Assembly: GCF_004023625.1 (NCBI RefSeq)
Contig: NZ_RPDJ01000006.1
Span: 1 to 64,000 of the forward strand
Reading direction: 5' to 3'
DNA from: Streptomyces cavernae
Lineage (GTDB): Bacteria; Actinomycetota; Actinomycetes; Streptomycetales; Streptomycetaceae
Length of the DNA: 64,000 nucleotides
This document shows positions 49,150 through 58,471 of this stretch, in pieces (position 1 is the first letter of the stretch; every line of letters starts with the position of its first letter). The position numbers and the translations under genes are program-made. Below the pieces are notes generated by a model. It did no database searches and was not told the DNA's origin. It saw nothing but the letters and a program-made list of their open reading frames with translations.

Positions 49150-50223
49150 TCAGCGGGCGTAGTCGCCGGTCATTTCGGCCCCCGTGGTGTGATCGCCGCG
49201 TTCGGTGATCTCACCGGCGACCCATGCCTTCACACCGCGGTCGGCGAGGGTGGCCAGGGCCGTGTCGGTGGACTCCGTGGGCACGATCGCGATCATGCCC
49301 ACGCCCATGTTCAGCGTCTTCTCCAGCTCCAGCCGTTCGACGTCGCCGGCCTTGCCGACGAGGTCGAAGACCGGGGCCGGGGTCCAGGTGGCGCGGTCGA
49401 CGACGGCGTGCAGGTTGTCCGGGATCACCCGGGCGAGGTTGGCCGCGAGTCCGCCGCCGGTGACATGGCTGAAGGCGTGCACCTCTGTGGCGCCGATCAG
49501 CGCGAGACAGTCCAGCGAGTAGATCTTGGTGGGTTCGAGCAGTTCCTCGCCGAGCGTCCGGCCGAACTCCTCGATCTGCGCCTCCAGGGCCAGGTTCGCC
49601 CTGTCGAGCAGGACATGACGGACGAGCGAGTACCCGTTCGAGTGAAGTCCTGAGGAGGCCATGGCGATGACCGTGTCACCCCGGCGGATGCGCTCCGCGC
49701 CGAGCAGCCGGTCGGCCTCGACGACGCCCGTGCCCGCACCCGCGACGTCGAAGTCGTCCGGGCCCAGCAGCCCCGGGTGCTCGGCCGTCTCGCCACCGAC
49801 GAGGGCGCAGCCCGCGAGGACGCAACCTTCGGCGATGCCCTTCACGATGGCGGCCACGCGCTCCGGGTGGACCTTGCCGACGCAGATGTAGTCGGTCATG
49901 AACAGCGGTTCGGCACCGCACACCACGATGTCGTCCATGACCATGGCGACCAGGTCGTGGCCGATGGTGTCGTACACGCCCAGCTGCCGCGCGATGTCCA
50001 CCTTGGTGCCCACGCCGTCCGTGGCGGAGGCGAGGAGCGGGCGGGTGTACCCCTTGAGCGCGGAGGCGTCGAAGAGGCCGGCGAAGCCGCCGAGGCCGCC
50101 GAGGACCTCGGGCCGCCGGGTCCTCTTCACCCACTCCTTCATCAGCTCGACGGCGCGGTCGCCCGCCTCGATGTCCACACCGGCCGCCGCGTAGGAAGCA
50201 CCGGTGGCTGTCGTCTCAGACAT
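49150..50223 (-). CDS. purM: Phosphoribosylformylglycinamidine cyclo-ligase (AIR synthetase)
   Basis: A 357-residue enzyme for the fifth step of de novo purine synthesis: it closes FGAM to AIR with ATP. The N-terminal SYAAAGVDIEAGDRAVELMK and DGVGTKVDIARQLG (ATP/Mg-loop), MDDIVVCGAEPLF and GGGLAANLARVIP segments are all typical PurM. ATG at 50223 begins MSETTATGASYAAAGV. purM lies 35 bases downstream of purF and is probably co-transcribed with it. Confidence 0.97.
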   Translation of the reverse strand: MSETTATGASYAAAGVDIEAGDRAVELMKEWVKRTRRPEVLGGLGGFAGLFDASALKGYTRPLLASATDGVGTKVDIARQLGVYDTIGHDLVAMVMDDIVVCGAEPLFMTDYICVGKVHPERVAAIVKGIAEGCVLAGCALVGGETAEHPGLLGPDDFDVAGAGTGVVEADRLLGAERIRRGDTVIAMASSGLHSNGYSLVRHVLLDRANLALEAQIEEFGRTLGEELLEPTKIYSLDCLALIGATEVHAFSHVTGGGLAANLARVIPDNLHAVVDRATWTPAPVFDLVGKAGDVERLELEKTLNMGVGMIAIVPTESTDTALATLADRGVKAWVAGEITERGDHTTGAEMTGDYAR

Positions 50224-50258
50224 GGTCCGGGAGATCTTTCGATTGAGGGCTACGGGGC

Positions 50259-51785
50259 TCAGGGACGACGGATCGCGTCGCTCGCGGCCAGGGCGGCGGG
50301 ACCGGCCGCCAGCTCGGTCTCCAGCAGCTGCTTGCCGAGCAGCTCCGGGTCGGGCAGCTCCATCGGGTACTCGCCGTCGAAGCAGGCGCGGCACAGGTTC
50401 GGCTTGGCGATCGTGGTCGCCTCGATCATGCCGTCGATGGAGATGTACGAGAGGGAGTCAGCGCCCAGCGAGGTGCCGATCTCCTCCACGGTCATGCCGT
50501 TGGCGATCAGCTCGGCGCGGGTGGCGAAGTCGATGCCGAAGAAGCAGGGCCACTTCACCGGCGGGGAGGAGATCCGGATGTGGACCTCGGCCGCCCCGGC
50601 CTCACGCAGCATGCGTACCAGCGCGCGCTGGGTGTTGCCGCGCACGATCGAGTCGTCGACGACGACCAGGCGCTTGCCCTTGATGACTTCCTTGAGCGGG
50701 TTCAGCTTCAGGCGGATGCCGAGCTGGCGGATGGTCTGCGAGGGCTGGATGAAGGTCCGGCCGACGTAGGCGTTCTTCACCAGACCGGCGCCGAACGGGA
50801 TGCCGGAGGCCTCCGCGTAGCCGATCGCGGCGGGGGTGCCGGACTCCGGGGTGGCTATGACCAGGTCCGCCTCGACAGGGGCTTCCTTGGCGAGTTTCCG
50901 GCCCATCTCGACCCGCGACAGATAGACGTTCCGACCGGCGATGTCGGTGTCGGGGCGGGCGAGGTAGACGTACTCGAAGACACAGCCCTTGGGCTTCGCG
51001 TCCGCGAATCGCGAGGTGCGCAGACCGTTCTCGTCGATGGCGACGAACTCGCCGGGCTCGATCTCGCGGACGAAGCTGGCGCCCGTGATGTCGAGGGCGG
51101 CCGTCTCCGAGGCGACGACCCAGCCGCGCTCCAGCCGGCCGAGGACCAGCGGGCGGATGCCCTGCGGGTCACGGGCCGCGTAGAGCGTGTTCTCGTCCAT
51201 GAAGGCGAGCGAGAAGGCGCCCTTGACCTTCGGGAGGATCTTGGCGGCGGCCTCCTCGATGGTCAGCGGCTTGCCGTCCTCGTCCCTCTGGCCCGCGAGC
51301 AGCGCGGTGATGAGGTCGGTGTCGTTGGTCGCGGCGACCTGGGTGGTACGGCCGTCCTGCTTGGGCAGGTCGGCGGCCATCTCGGCGAGCTGCGCCGTGT
51401 TGACCAGGTTGCCGTTGTGGCCGAGCGCGATGGAGCCGTGCGCGGTGGCCCGGAACGTCGGCTGGGCGTTCTCCCAGACGGAGGCGCCGGTGGTCGAGTA
51501 GCGGGCGTGACCGACCGCGATATGACCCTGGAGCGCTCCGAGGGAGGTTTCGTCGAAGACCTGGGAGACCAGGCCCATGTCCTTGAAGACGAGGATCTGG
51601 CGGCCGTTGCTGACCGCGATTCCCGCGGATTCCTGGCCCCGGTGCTGAAGGGCGTAGAGACCGAAGTACGTGAGCTTTGCGACCTCTTCACCCGGAGCCC
51701 AGACACCGAAGACGCCACACGCGTCCTGCGGGCCCTTCTCACCGGGGAGCAGATCGTGATTGAGTCGACCGTCACCACGTGGCAC
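50259..51785 (-). CDS. purF: Amidophosphoribosyltransferase
   Basis: A 508-residue enzyme for the first committed step of purine synthesis (PRPP + Gln to phosphoribosylamine). A 22-residue propeptide ends before Cys23 in QDACGVFGVW, the N-terminal nucleophile exposed after processing. The glutaminase region (GHARYSTTG, GHNGNL) and PRPP-binding VVVDDSIVRGNTQR are intact. CFFGID and LCRACF supply Cys residues matching those that bind an Fe-S cluster in the Bacillus type. GTG 51785 is the start. It is followed by purM. Confidence 0.97.
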   Translation of the reverse strand: MPRGDGRLNHDLLPGEKGPQDACGVFGVWAPGEEVAKLTYFGLYALQHRGQESAGIAVSNGRQILVFKDMGLVSQVFDETSLGALQGHIAVGHARYSTTGASVWENAQPTFRATAHGSIALGHNGNLVNTAQLAEMAADLPKQDGRTTQVAATNDTDLITALLAGQRDEDGKPLTIEEAAAKILPKVKGAFSLAFMDENTLYAARDPQGIRPLVLGRLERGWVVASETAALDITGASFVREIEPGEFVAIDENGLRTSRFADAKPKGCVFEYVYLARPDTDIAGRNVYLSRVEMGRKLAKEAPVEADLVIATPESGTPAAIGYAEASGIPFGAGLVKNAYVGRTFIQPSQTIRQLGIRLKLNPLKEVIKGKRLVVVDDSIVRGNTQRALVRMLREAGAAEVHIRISSPPVKWPCFFGIDFATRAELIANGMTVEEIGTSLGADSLSYISIDGMIEATTIAKPNLCRACFDGEYPMELPDPELLGKQLLETELAAGPAALAASDAIRRP

Positions 51786-51852
51786 GCCACCGAGTGTAGG
51801 CGAGATCGCGCACTGGTCCGAATCTGCAGGCGGCGTCCCAGATCGCGGACGG

Positions 51853-52677
51853 TTACCGGCGGGTGTCCGCGACCGCCGCGATGCCCTTGCCGTCTTCGCT
51901 GGTCAGCGTGATGCCGCGGTGATCCTGGCGGTAGTCGACCGTGCCCTTGAACAGGCCCAGCAGGGCGTCTTCGGTTTCCTTGAGTGAGCCTGAGCACATC
52001 TTGCGGGTGGTCGCCGGGGCACCGAAGGTTATGTTCCCGTCGCGTACGGTCGCCTTGGCGGTGACGCGGTTGCAGCCGAGGCTTCCCGCGACGGTGCCGG
52101 CCTTCTCGTCGAAGGTGAGCCAGGCCTTGTCGCGGGCGTCCGCGGGGAGGGAGCGGGCGGTGTCGCCCTCCGTCAGCGAGGTGACCTTCCAGGTGGTGCC
52201 GTAGAACTCGGCGGGCTTCTCCTCACTGAGTTCCACCGTGTCTCCCTCGTCATTGGTGAGGGTGAGCCTGCCGTCGTCGACCGCGGCGTCGAGCCGGCCG
52301 CTCGCCAGGGTGCGGGAGAGGCTCTGCTCGAACTCCATCGAGATGTCCGTGCAGCCCATTTCCGTGGACTCGGCGGCGGCGAAGGCGATGCCCCCGTCCT
52401 TGAAGGTCGCCTTCGAACCGAAGCCGTTGCAGCCGTAGTTGCCCTTGACCTCGCCGCTCTCGTCGATCTTCAGATAGGCGCTGTCGGGGGCCTGTTGCGC
52501 CTTCCCGTCCACAGTGAGCCGGTCGACGTTCCAGTGGACGCCGGTGACCGCCGCGGCGGCCTTCGAGCCGCCAGGTCCCGCTCCGGTTCCGACGGAGTCG
52601 CTGCCGGACTCGCTGCCGCAGGCCACGGCGAGCGGGAGCAGGGTCAGGAGGGTGAGGGTGACTCGCTGCTTGTTCAT
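51853..52677 (-). CDS. META-domain lipoprotein
   Basis: A 274-residue lipoprotein with signal peptide and lipobox LPLAVAC (Cys20). Two META (HslJ-like) domains, about 45-150 and 160-268, are seen from the paired NYGCNGFGSKATF and SLGCNRVTAKATV segments and the second conserved Cys in STEMGCTD and TRKMCSG. The META fold is found in secreted proteins of varied role, including heat-inducible HslJ; the exact job is unknown. Reads the same way as purF, upstream of it by 67 bases, but is probably unrelated in function. Confidence 0.88.
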   Translation of the reverse strand: MNKQRVTLTLLTLLPLAVACGSESGSDSVGTGAGPGGSKAAAAVTGVHWNVDRLTVDGKAQQAPDSAYLKIDESGEVKGNYGCNGFGSKATFKDGGIAFAAAESTEMGCTDISMEFEQSLSRTLASGRLDAAVDDGRLTLTNDEGDTVELSEEKPAEFYGTTWKVTSLTEGDTARSLPADARDKAWLTFDEKAGTVAGSLGCNRVTAKATVRDGNITFGAPATTRKMCSGSLKETEDALLGLFKGTVDYRQDHRGITLTSEDGKGIAAVADTRR

Positions 52678-52714
52678 GGCGATGGGACGGGAGGGGTGGG
52701 GGTGTCGGTTCCCC

Positions 52715-52792
52715 TCAGCTCAGCAAGGGCAACAGCCCCGTCAGCTCATCACGGGCAGCAGCCCGGTCAGCTCATCAGGGGCAACAACCCGG
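52715..52792. repeat. 26-base tandem repeat ending at a stop codon
   Basis: Three units (52715-52740, 52741-52766, 52767-52792) beginning TCAGCTCA. The third is the last coding part of the next gene (its stop is at 52767-52769), so copies spread from the 3' end into the gap. Confidence 0.8.
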
Positions 52793-53564
52793 AGAGATCC
52801 GCGCGTTCGCCGCTCGCGCTCAGCTTCGCGTCGTCCAGGACCGTCTTCCAGTCGAGGCGGCCGGTGGCGAGGCGGATCCAGGTCAGCGGGTCGGTCTCGA
52901 CGACGTTCGGCGGGGTGCCGCGGGTGTGCCGGGGGCCCTCGACGCACTGCACCACCGCGTACGGCGGGACCCGCACCTCGGTGGAGGCGCCGGGCGCCTT
53001 CACGGCGAGCGCGTCGGCCAGCAGCCGGGTGCAGGCGGCGAGCGCCTGCCGCTCGACGGGGATGTCGAGGCCCGGTACGGCCGCGTTCAGGTCGTCGGTG
53101 TGGACGACGAGTTCGACGGTGCGGGTGACCAGGTAGTCGGTGAGGGTCATGGAACCGGCGCGCAGGGCCAGCGGCCGGGTGCCGACGGCCGCTGCGAGAC
53201 GCTCGACGATCCGCTCCTCGGTGCGGGCGAAGAAGGCGTCGAGATCCGGGGTGCGCTCGGCGAGCGCACGGCTGCCGTCGGCGATGGCCGGCGCCAGGGG
53301 GGCGGTGATGAACGGGTAGTCCAGCAGGCCGAACGCGGCCGTCGTGGGCTCCTCCCGGTCGAGCGCGACGCTGACGCTCTCCACGGTCATGCCGATGTGC
53401 GCCGCGAGATCCCGTACCGTCCACTCCCCCAGCCGCGTGGGCCCGGCGAGTTGCTCGGGGCCGAGGCCGCGCACCCCGTTCCGCACGTGCCCGAACTGCG
53501 TGAGTACCGCCGTGCGTATCTTGACGGGGTCATAGGTACGGGTGCGCTTCTTGGCCGGAGGCAT
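52767..53564 (-). CDS. MDMPI-fold (mycothiol-dependent maleylpyruvate isomerase-like) protein
   Basis: A 265-residue protein of the DinB/MDMPI superfamily. The N-terminal four-helix bundle has GVRGLGPEQLAGPTRLGEWT and DLAAHIGMTVES (about 45-60), with the metal-binding His positions of the family (AHIG; HTDDL near 157). The C-terminus resembles a small sterol-carrier-like domain. Such actinobacterial proteins often use mycothiol; the reaction is not known. Start ATG 53564 overlaps the previous gene's 3' end by 35 bases, so it is translated from the same transcript. Confidence 0.82.
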   Translation of the reverse strand: MPPAKKRTRTYDPVKIRTAVLTQFGHVRNGVRGLGPEQLAGPTRLGEWTVRDLAAHIGMTVESVSVALDREEPTTAAFGLLDYPFITAPLAPAIADGSRALAERTPDLDAFFARTEERIVERLAAAVGTRPLALRAGSMTLTDYLVTRTVELVVHTDDLNAAVPGLDIPVERQALAACTRLLADALAVKAPGASTEVRVPPYAVVQCVEGPRHTRGTPPNVVETDPLTWIRLATGRLDWKTVLDDAKLSASGERADLSGLLPLMS

Positions 53565-54408
53565 GGTCAGAGCCTAGTCGTGCGTGCTCGACTGTGAATG
53601 TGTCGCCGTTCGCGGGCAGGCCGACGTCCCGCCAACGGAACGGGAGGCCGTGCGCGGAGTTCAGGTCCGGGCCGTCCATCAGCTGGAAGTGCAGATGCGG
53701 TTCGGTGGAGTTGCCGGAGTTGCCGCACCGCGCGATCTGCTGTCCGGCCCGCACCCGGTCGCCCGGTCGGACGGTCACGGAGCCGCGCCGCAGATGCGCG
53801 TACATCGCGTGGACCCCGTCCCCCAGCTCGAGGACGACGTGGTTTCCGGTGACCCAGCCGACGCCCAGGGCGGCCCGGGCCGGTCCCTCCAGCAACAGCA
53901 CGTAGAGAACCATGAGGAGGGAGTTGCGGCTGAGGTGGTCGCGCCGCCAGTCGGAGACGTGTACGACGGTGGCTTCCGCGACGGCGAACAGCGGCTCGTC
54001 GTACGCGGGGAAGGCGCTGCTGCGCCGGAGCGGCGGCCACAGCATGGCGAATTCCGGGCGGCGTCCCTCACCGTCTTCGGGTTCGGCGGTGATGTCGATC
54101 GCGTACGTCTGCCCGTACGCGTGCGTGCCATGGCTCGGCGTCTTGGTGGCCGGGCTGTTCCGTGCCGTCCAGCGGCCCCTGACCGGTGGTTCCACCTCGA
54201 CCGGGGGCCGGGCCGCGATCTCGTCCCAGACCGGGGACCTGGCGACGATCCACTGCACGGTCAGTACCAGGACGACCGCGGCCGTCAGCGGCAAGTAGGC
54301 CCACTGCCAGCTGATCGGGTAGCCGGGCAGCAGTTCCCCGATGGCCATGGCGAAGAAGGCCAGCAGGAGGACCCGTAAGACGATTTTCGCGGGCTTGCGG
54401 ATGGACAT
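53530..54408 (-). CDS. Membrane-anchored M23 peptidase family protein
   Basis: A 292-residue protein with two N-terminal hydrophobic segments (about 12-32 and 38-58), a linker, and an M23-like domain (about 95-270). HLHFQL is the HxH zinc motif. The usual HxxxD ligand is replaced by SHGTHAYGQTYAIDI, the spacing found in a divergent M23 branch. It may be a noncanonical or inactive LytM protein. Its 3' end overlaps the MDMPI gene by 35 bases. Start ATG 54408 begins MSIRKPAKIV. Confidence 0.82.
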   Translation of the reverse strand: MSIRKPAKIVLRVLLLAFFAMAIGELLPGYPISWQWAYLPLTAAVVLVLTVQWIVARSPVWDEIAARPPVEVEPPVRGRWTARNSPATKTPSHGTHAYGQTYAIDITAEPEDGEGRRPEFAMLWPPLRRSSAFPAYDEPLFAVAEATVVHVSDWRRDHLSRNSLLMVLYVLLLEGPARAALGVGWVTGNHVVLELGDGVHAMYAHLRRGSVTVRPGDRVRAGQQIARCGNSGNSTEPHLHFQLMDGPDLNSAHGLPFRWRDVGLPANGDTFTVEHARLGSDHASGQEAHPYL

Positions 54409-54492
54409 CGTTCCCCCATGGTTCGTCTCGTGACCCAGATCCCAAGGAGACCACGTAATTGCGCAATGCAAGCAACAGCGAGCCACAGCAGG

Positions 54493-54534
54493 CATGACGA
54501 AGCCCCCGCCCGGACGGGCGGGGGCTTCGTCATG
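54493..54534 (-). terminator. Terminator of the purSQL operon
   Basis: A 20-bp perfect stem (CATGACGAAGCCCCCGCCCG, two-base loop, exact complement) located 42 bases after the purL stop on the minus strand. Confidence 0.85.
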
Positions 54535-54575
54535 GCCTCTTCGTGGGTTCCACGCGGAGGACGAGGGGCAGACGG

Positions 54576-56834
54576 TCAGGCCAGCAGCGCCGGGATCGTC
54601 CCCTCGTGAGCCTCGCGCAGCTCGGCCAGGGTCAGCTCGAACTCGCCCTGAAGCTCCACCGTGTCACCGTCCACGACACCGATCCGGGTCACGGGCAGAC
54701 CCCGCGCCCCGCACATGTCGTTGAAGCGGACCTCTTCCGAGCGCGGAACGGCGACGACCGCGCGGCCCGCCGACTCCGAGAACAGGAGGGTGAACGCGTC
54801 CAGGCCGTCGGGGACGACCAGGCGGGCGCCCTTGCCGCCGAGCAGCGCCGACTCGACCACGGCCTGGATCAGTCCGCCGTCGGACAGGTCGTGCGCCGAG
54901 TCGATCATGCCGTCGCGGGAGGCGGAGATCAGGATCTCGGCCAGGAGGCGCTCGCGCTCCAGGTCCACGACCGGCGGCAGCCCGCCGAGGTGGTCGTGGA
55001 CCACCTGCGACCAGGCCGAACCACCGAACTCCTCACGGGTGTCGCCGAGGAGGTAGAGCAGCTGCCCCTCCTCCTGGAAGGCGACCGGGGTGCGGCGGGC
55101 GACGTCGTCGATGACGCCCAGCACGGCCACGACCGGCGTGGGGTGGATGGCGGCCTCGCCCGTCTGGTTGTAGAGCGAGACGTTGCCGCCGGTCACGGGG
55201 GTGCCCAGCTGCCGGCAGGCGTCGGCGAGACCACGGATGGCCTCCGCGAACTGCCACATCACGGCCGGGTCCTCGGGCGAACCGAAGTTCAGGCAGTCGG
55301 ACACCGCGAGCGGCTTCGCACCGGTGGTGGCGACGTTGCGGTACGCCTCCGCCAGCGCGAGCTGCGCGCCCGTGTACGGGTCGAGCTTGGCGTACCGGCC
55401 GTTGCCGTCGGTCGCGATGGCGACACCCAGCCCGGTCTCGTCGTCGATGCGGATCATCCCGGAGTCCTCTGGCTCGGCGAGGACCGTGTTGCCCTGCACG
55501 AGGTGGTCGTACTGGGAGGTGATCCAGGACTTGGAGGCCTGGTTGGGCGAGCTCACCAGCTTCAGGACCTGGTCCCTCAGCTCCTCGCTGGTCTCCGGGC
55601 GCGGCAGTTTGCCCGCGTCGTCGGCCTGGAGGGCGTCCTGCCACTCGGGGCGGGCGTACGGGCGCTCGTACGTCGGGCCCTCGTGTGCCACCGTCCGCGG
55701 GTCGACGTCGACGATCTTGCCGCCGTGCCAGTAGATCTCCAGGCGGTCGCCGTCCGTCACCTCACCGATGACGGTGGCGATGACGTCCCACTTCGCGCAG
55801 ATCTCCAGGAAGCGGTCGACCTTGTCCGGCTCGACCACGGCACACATGCGTTCCTGCGACTCGCTCATGAGGATTTCCTCGGGCGAGAGCGTGGAGTCGC
55901 GCAGCGGCACGTCGTCGAGGGTGACGCGCATACCGCCGGAGCCGTTGGAGGCCAGCTCGGACGTGGCGCAGGACAGACCGGCAGCGCCGAGGTCCTGGAT
56001 GCCGACGACCAGCTTCTCCTGGAACGCCTCCAGGGTGCACTCGATGAGGAGCTTCTCCTGGAAGGGGTCGCCGACCTGGACCGCCGGGCGCTTCGACGGC
56101 TTGGCGTCGTCGAAGGTCTCGGAGGCCAGGATGGAGGCGCCGCCGATGCCGTCGCCGCCGGTGCGGGCCCCGTAGAGGATGACCTTGTTGCCCGCGCCGG
56201 AGGCCTTCGCGAGGTGGATGTCCTCGTGCCGCATCACGCCGATGCAGCCGGCGTTGACCAGCGGGTTGCCCTGGTAGCAGGAGTCGAAGACGACCTCGCC
56301 GCCGATGTTGGGCAGGCCCAGGCAGTTGCCGTAGCCGCCGATGCCCGCGACCACGCCGGGCAGGACGCGCTTGGTGTCCGGGTGGTCGGCCGCGCCGAAC
56401 CGCAGCGGGTCCACGACGGCGACTGGGCGCGCGCCCATCGCGATGATGTCGCGCACGATGCCGCCGACGCCGGTGGCCGCGCCCTGATAGGGCTCGACGT
56501 ACGACGGGTGGTTGTGCGACTCCACCTTGAAGGTGACCGCGTAGCCCTGGCCGACGTCGACGACGCCGGCGTTCTCGCCGATGCCGACGAGGAGGGCGTC
56601 GGACTGCGGGGCCTTCTCGCCGAACTGGCGCAGGTGGACCTTGCTGCTCTTGTACGAGCAGTGCTCGGACCACATCACCGAGTACATGGCGAGCTCGGCG
56701 CCGGTCGGGCGGCGGCCGAGGATCTCCACGATCCGCTCGTACTCGTCCTTCTTCAGGCCGAGTTCGGCCCAGGGCAGCTCGACGTCGGGGGTCTCGGCCG
56801 CGTGCTCGACCGTGTCCAGAGGCGTCCGGCTCAT
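54576..56834 (-). CDS. purL: Phosphoribosylformylglycinamidine synthase II
   Basis: A 752-residue large subunit of FGAM synthase, the small-type PurL that works with separate PurS and PurQ. SEHCSYKSSKVHLR (about 53-66) and VKVESHNHPSYVEPYQGAATG-type loop are family marks, with GVGGIVRDI and LNFGSPEDP further on. Overlaps purQ by 4 bases (ATGA), so the two are translationally coupled. The last 40 residues are intact. ATG 56834 starts MSRTPLDTVEH. Confidence 0.97.
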   Translation of the reverse strand: MSRTPLDTVEHAAETPDVELPWAELGLKKDEYERIVEILGRRPTGAELAMYSVMWSEHCSYKSSKVHLRQFGEKAPQSDALLVGIGENAGVVDVGQGYAVTFKVESHNHPSYVEPYQGAATGVGGIVRDIIAMGARPVAVVDPLRFGAADHPDTKRVLPGVVAGIGGYGNCLGLPNIGGEVVFDSCYQGNPLVNAGCIGVMRHEDIHLAKASGAGNKVILYGARTGGDGIGGASILASETFDDAKPSKRPAVQVGDPFQEKLLIECTLEAFQEKLVVGIQDLGAAGLSCATSELASNGSGGMRVTLDDVPLRDSTLSPEEILMSESQERMCAVVEPDKVDRFLEICAKWDVIATVIGEVTDGDRLEIYWHGGKIVDVDPRTVAHEGPTYERPYARPEWQDALQADDAGKLPRPETSEELRDQVLKLVSSPNQASKSWITSQYDHLVQGNTVLAEPEDSGMIRIDDETGLGVAIATDGNGRYAKLDPYTGAQLALAEAYRNVATTGAKPLAVSDCLNFGSPEDPAVMWQFAEAIRGLADACRQLGTPVTGGNVSLYNQTGEAAIHPTPVVAVLGVIDDVARRTPVAFQEEGQLLYLLGDTREEFGGSAWSQVVHDHLGGLPPVVDLERERLLAEILISASRDGMIDSAHDLSDGGLIQAVVESALLGGKGARLVVPDGLDAFTLLFSESAGRAVVAVPRSEEVRFNDMCGARGLPVTRIGVVDGDTVELQGEFELTLAELREAHEGTIPALLA

Positions 56835-57511
56835 GCTTTGACCAGCTTCTTGAGGATCGAGGTGAAGAACGGCAGGCCGTCGGTGCGGCCCGTCCCGATC
56901 AGGGGCTCGACGGCGTGCTCGGGGTGCGGCATCAGACCGACGACGTTGCCGGCCTCGTTCGTGATGCCGGCGATGTCCCGGAGCGAACCGTTGGGGTTGA
57001 AGTCCAGGTAGCGGAAGGCGACCCGGCCCTCCGCCTCGAGCATGTCGAGGGTGCGCTCGTCGGCGACGTACCGCCCGTCCATGTTCTTCAGCGGGATGTG
57101 GATCTCCTGGCCGCTTTCGTAATCGCTGGTCCAGGACGTCCCGGCGTTCTCCACCCGCAGCTTCTGATCACGGCAGATGAAGTGCAGATGGTCGTTGCCG
57201 AGCATCGCACCGGGCAGCAGATGCGCCTCGGTGAGGATCTGGAAGCCGTTGCAGATACCGAGAACCGGCATTCCCGACTTCGCCTCGGAGATCACGGTCT
57301 CCATCACGGGGGAGAAGCGCGAGATCGCGCCCGCGCGCAGATAGTCGCCGTAGGAGAATCCGCCGGGCAGCACCACGGCGTCGACCTGCTTGAGGTCCTT
57401 GTCCTTGTGCCAGAGCGCCACGGGCTCCGCTCCGGCGAGCCGGATCGCCCGCTGAGCGTCCCGGTCGTCAAGACTTCCGGGAAAAGTGACGACCCCAATA
57501 CGAGCGGTCAC
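56831..57511 (-). CDS. purQ: Phosphoribosylformylglycinamidine synthase I (glutaminase)
   Basis: A 226-residue class I glutamine amidotransferase supplying ammonia to PurL. Catalytic Cys is in VLGICNGFQIL (about residue 86), and the His-Glu pair in PHPEHAVEP near the C-terminus. Overlaps both purS (4 bases, upstream) and purL (4 bases, downstream). Confidence 0.97.
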   Translation of the reverse strand: MTARIGVVTFPGSLDDRDAQRAIRLAGAEPVALWHKDKDLKQVDAVVLPGGFSYGDYLRAGAISRFSPVMETVISEAKSGMPVLGICNGFQILTEAHLLPGAMLGNDHLHFICRDQKLRVENAGTSWTSDYESGQEIHIPLKNMDGRYVADERTLDMLEAEGRVAFRYLDFNPNGSLRDIAGITNEAGNVVGLMPHPEHAVEPLIGTGRTDGLPFFTSILKKLVKA

Positions 57512-57774
57512 TTTCCTGCCTCCACCATCTCTTCCTCCACCTTCACGGTGAAGTCCTCGATCACGGTGTTGGCGAGGAAGGATTCCGCCAGTTCATGGAT
57601 GCGGGCGAGCGCGGCGTCGTCCACCGGTCCGTCCACCTCGAGTTCGAAACGCTTTCCCTGACGTACGTCGGAGACGCCCTCGAAACCGAGGCGCGGCAGC
57701 GCACGCTGCACCGCCTGGCCCTGAGGGTCGAGGATCTCCGGCTTGAGCATGACGTCGACTACGACGCGTGCCAC
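57508..57774 (-). CDS. purS: FGAM synthase subunit PurS
   Basis: An 88-residue small subunit that bridges PurQ and PurL. VARVVVDVMLKPEILDPQG is the usual start; FEGVSDVRQGKRFELEV and LANTVIEDF follow. GTG 57774 is preferred because GGGAG lies 5 bases before it and homologues begin MARVVVDV; GTG 57780 also possible. First gene of the purSQL set. Confidence 0.95.
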   Translation of the reverse strand: MARVVVDVMLKPEILDPQGQAVQRALPRLGFEGVSDVRQGKRFELEVDGPVDDAALARIHELAESFLANTVIEDFTVKVEEEMVEAGK

Positions 57775-58153
57775 TGGCACTCCCGGTGTGTGGTGCTGAG
57801 CAGGTCACTTCAGACTACCCGGCGGCGATTTCTACGCGCATAGATTCGTAGGAAACTACGTGACCGCCATCACGACCGGCACCGCCGGGGGCATCACGAT
57901 CCCGCATCGGACCGGCTACCGTCGCGGAAAATTCTGGGAAAGATCCCCGCTCCCCATTGCCTTCGGACACGCGGACAGATTTAGTCGGGCTTCACAATGC
58001 AATGCCGGGGACTGTACAAAGGAAATGGCAAAAGCCGATACTTTGCCCCGGAAGCAGCCGGACAATCGACATCTTGGCGCATCACCATCTCCGTGCATCG
58101 CCGCACGTCATCGAGTGTGATCGCGAGGATGTCGCACGAAGGGACCGAATATC
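57775..58153. other. Divergent promoter region purS / lsr2
   Basis: A 379-base gap that must hold promoters for both genes. A weak inverted element CTACG...CGTAG sits near 57830-57855, close to the purS side. AT content rises toward the lsr2 start. No PurR box or riboswitch was recognised. No gene is supported. Confidence 0.45.
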
Positions 58154-58471
58154 GTGGCGCAGCGTGTCGTGGTCACTCTCTTTGACGACATCGACGGCTC
58201 AGAAGCGGCGGAAACGATCGCCTTCGGACTGGACGGCAAGTCGTACGAGATCGACCTCAATCCAGCCAATGCCAAGAAACTGCGTAAGGCGCTCGCCCCC
58301 TACGTGGAGGCCGGCCGCAAGCAGTCGAAGTCCGGGAAGGCGTACAAGCACACCTCGGTGACGCCCGACCCCGCCGCCGTCCGCGCCTGGGCACAGTCCA
58401 ACAAGATGGACGTCCCCGCACGCGGGCGCATCCCGAAGAAGGTCTACGAGGCCTTCCAGGCCGCGAACTGA
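58154..58471 (+). CDS. lsr2: Lsr2-family nucleoid-associated protein
   Basis: A 105-residue xenogeneic-silencing protein. N-terminal dimerisation strands (VVVTLFDDIDGSEAAET) and an alpha helix are followed by a C-terminal DNA-binding domain with the RGR AT-hook-like motif in VPARGRIPKK (about residues 90-92). Lsr2 binds AT-rich and foreign DNA and silences it; Streptomyces have two paralogues, and this one, next to purS, fits the second (LsrL, SCO4076-like, from memory). GTG 58154 is the start. Confidence 0.95.
   Translation: MAQRVVVTLFDDIDGSEAAETIAFGLDGKSYEIDLNPANAKKLRKALAPYVEAGRKQSKSGKAYKHTSVTPDPAAVRAWAQSNKMDVPARGRIPKKVYEAFQAAN

Noticed and set aside
57775..58153. Purine riboswitch or PurR box before purS
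   Set aside because: No guanine/adenine aptamer core and no known operator; only a weak short inverted element was seen.
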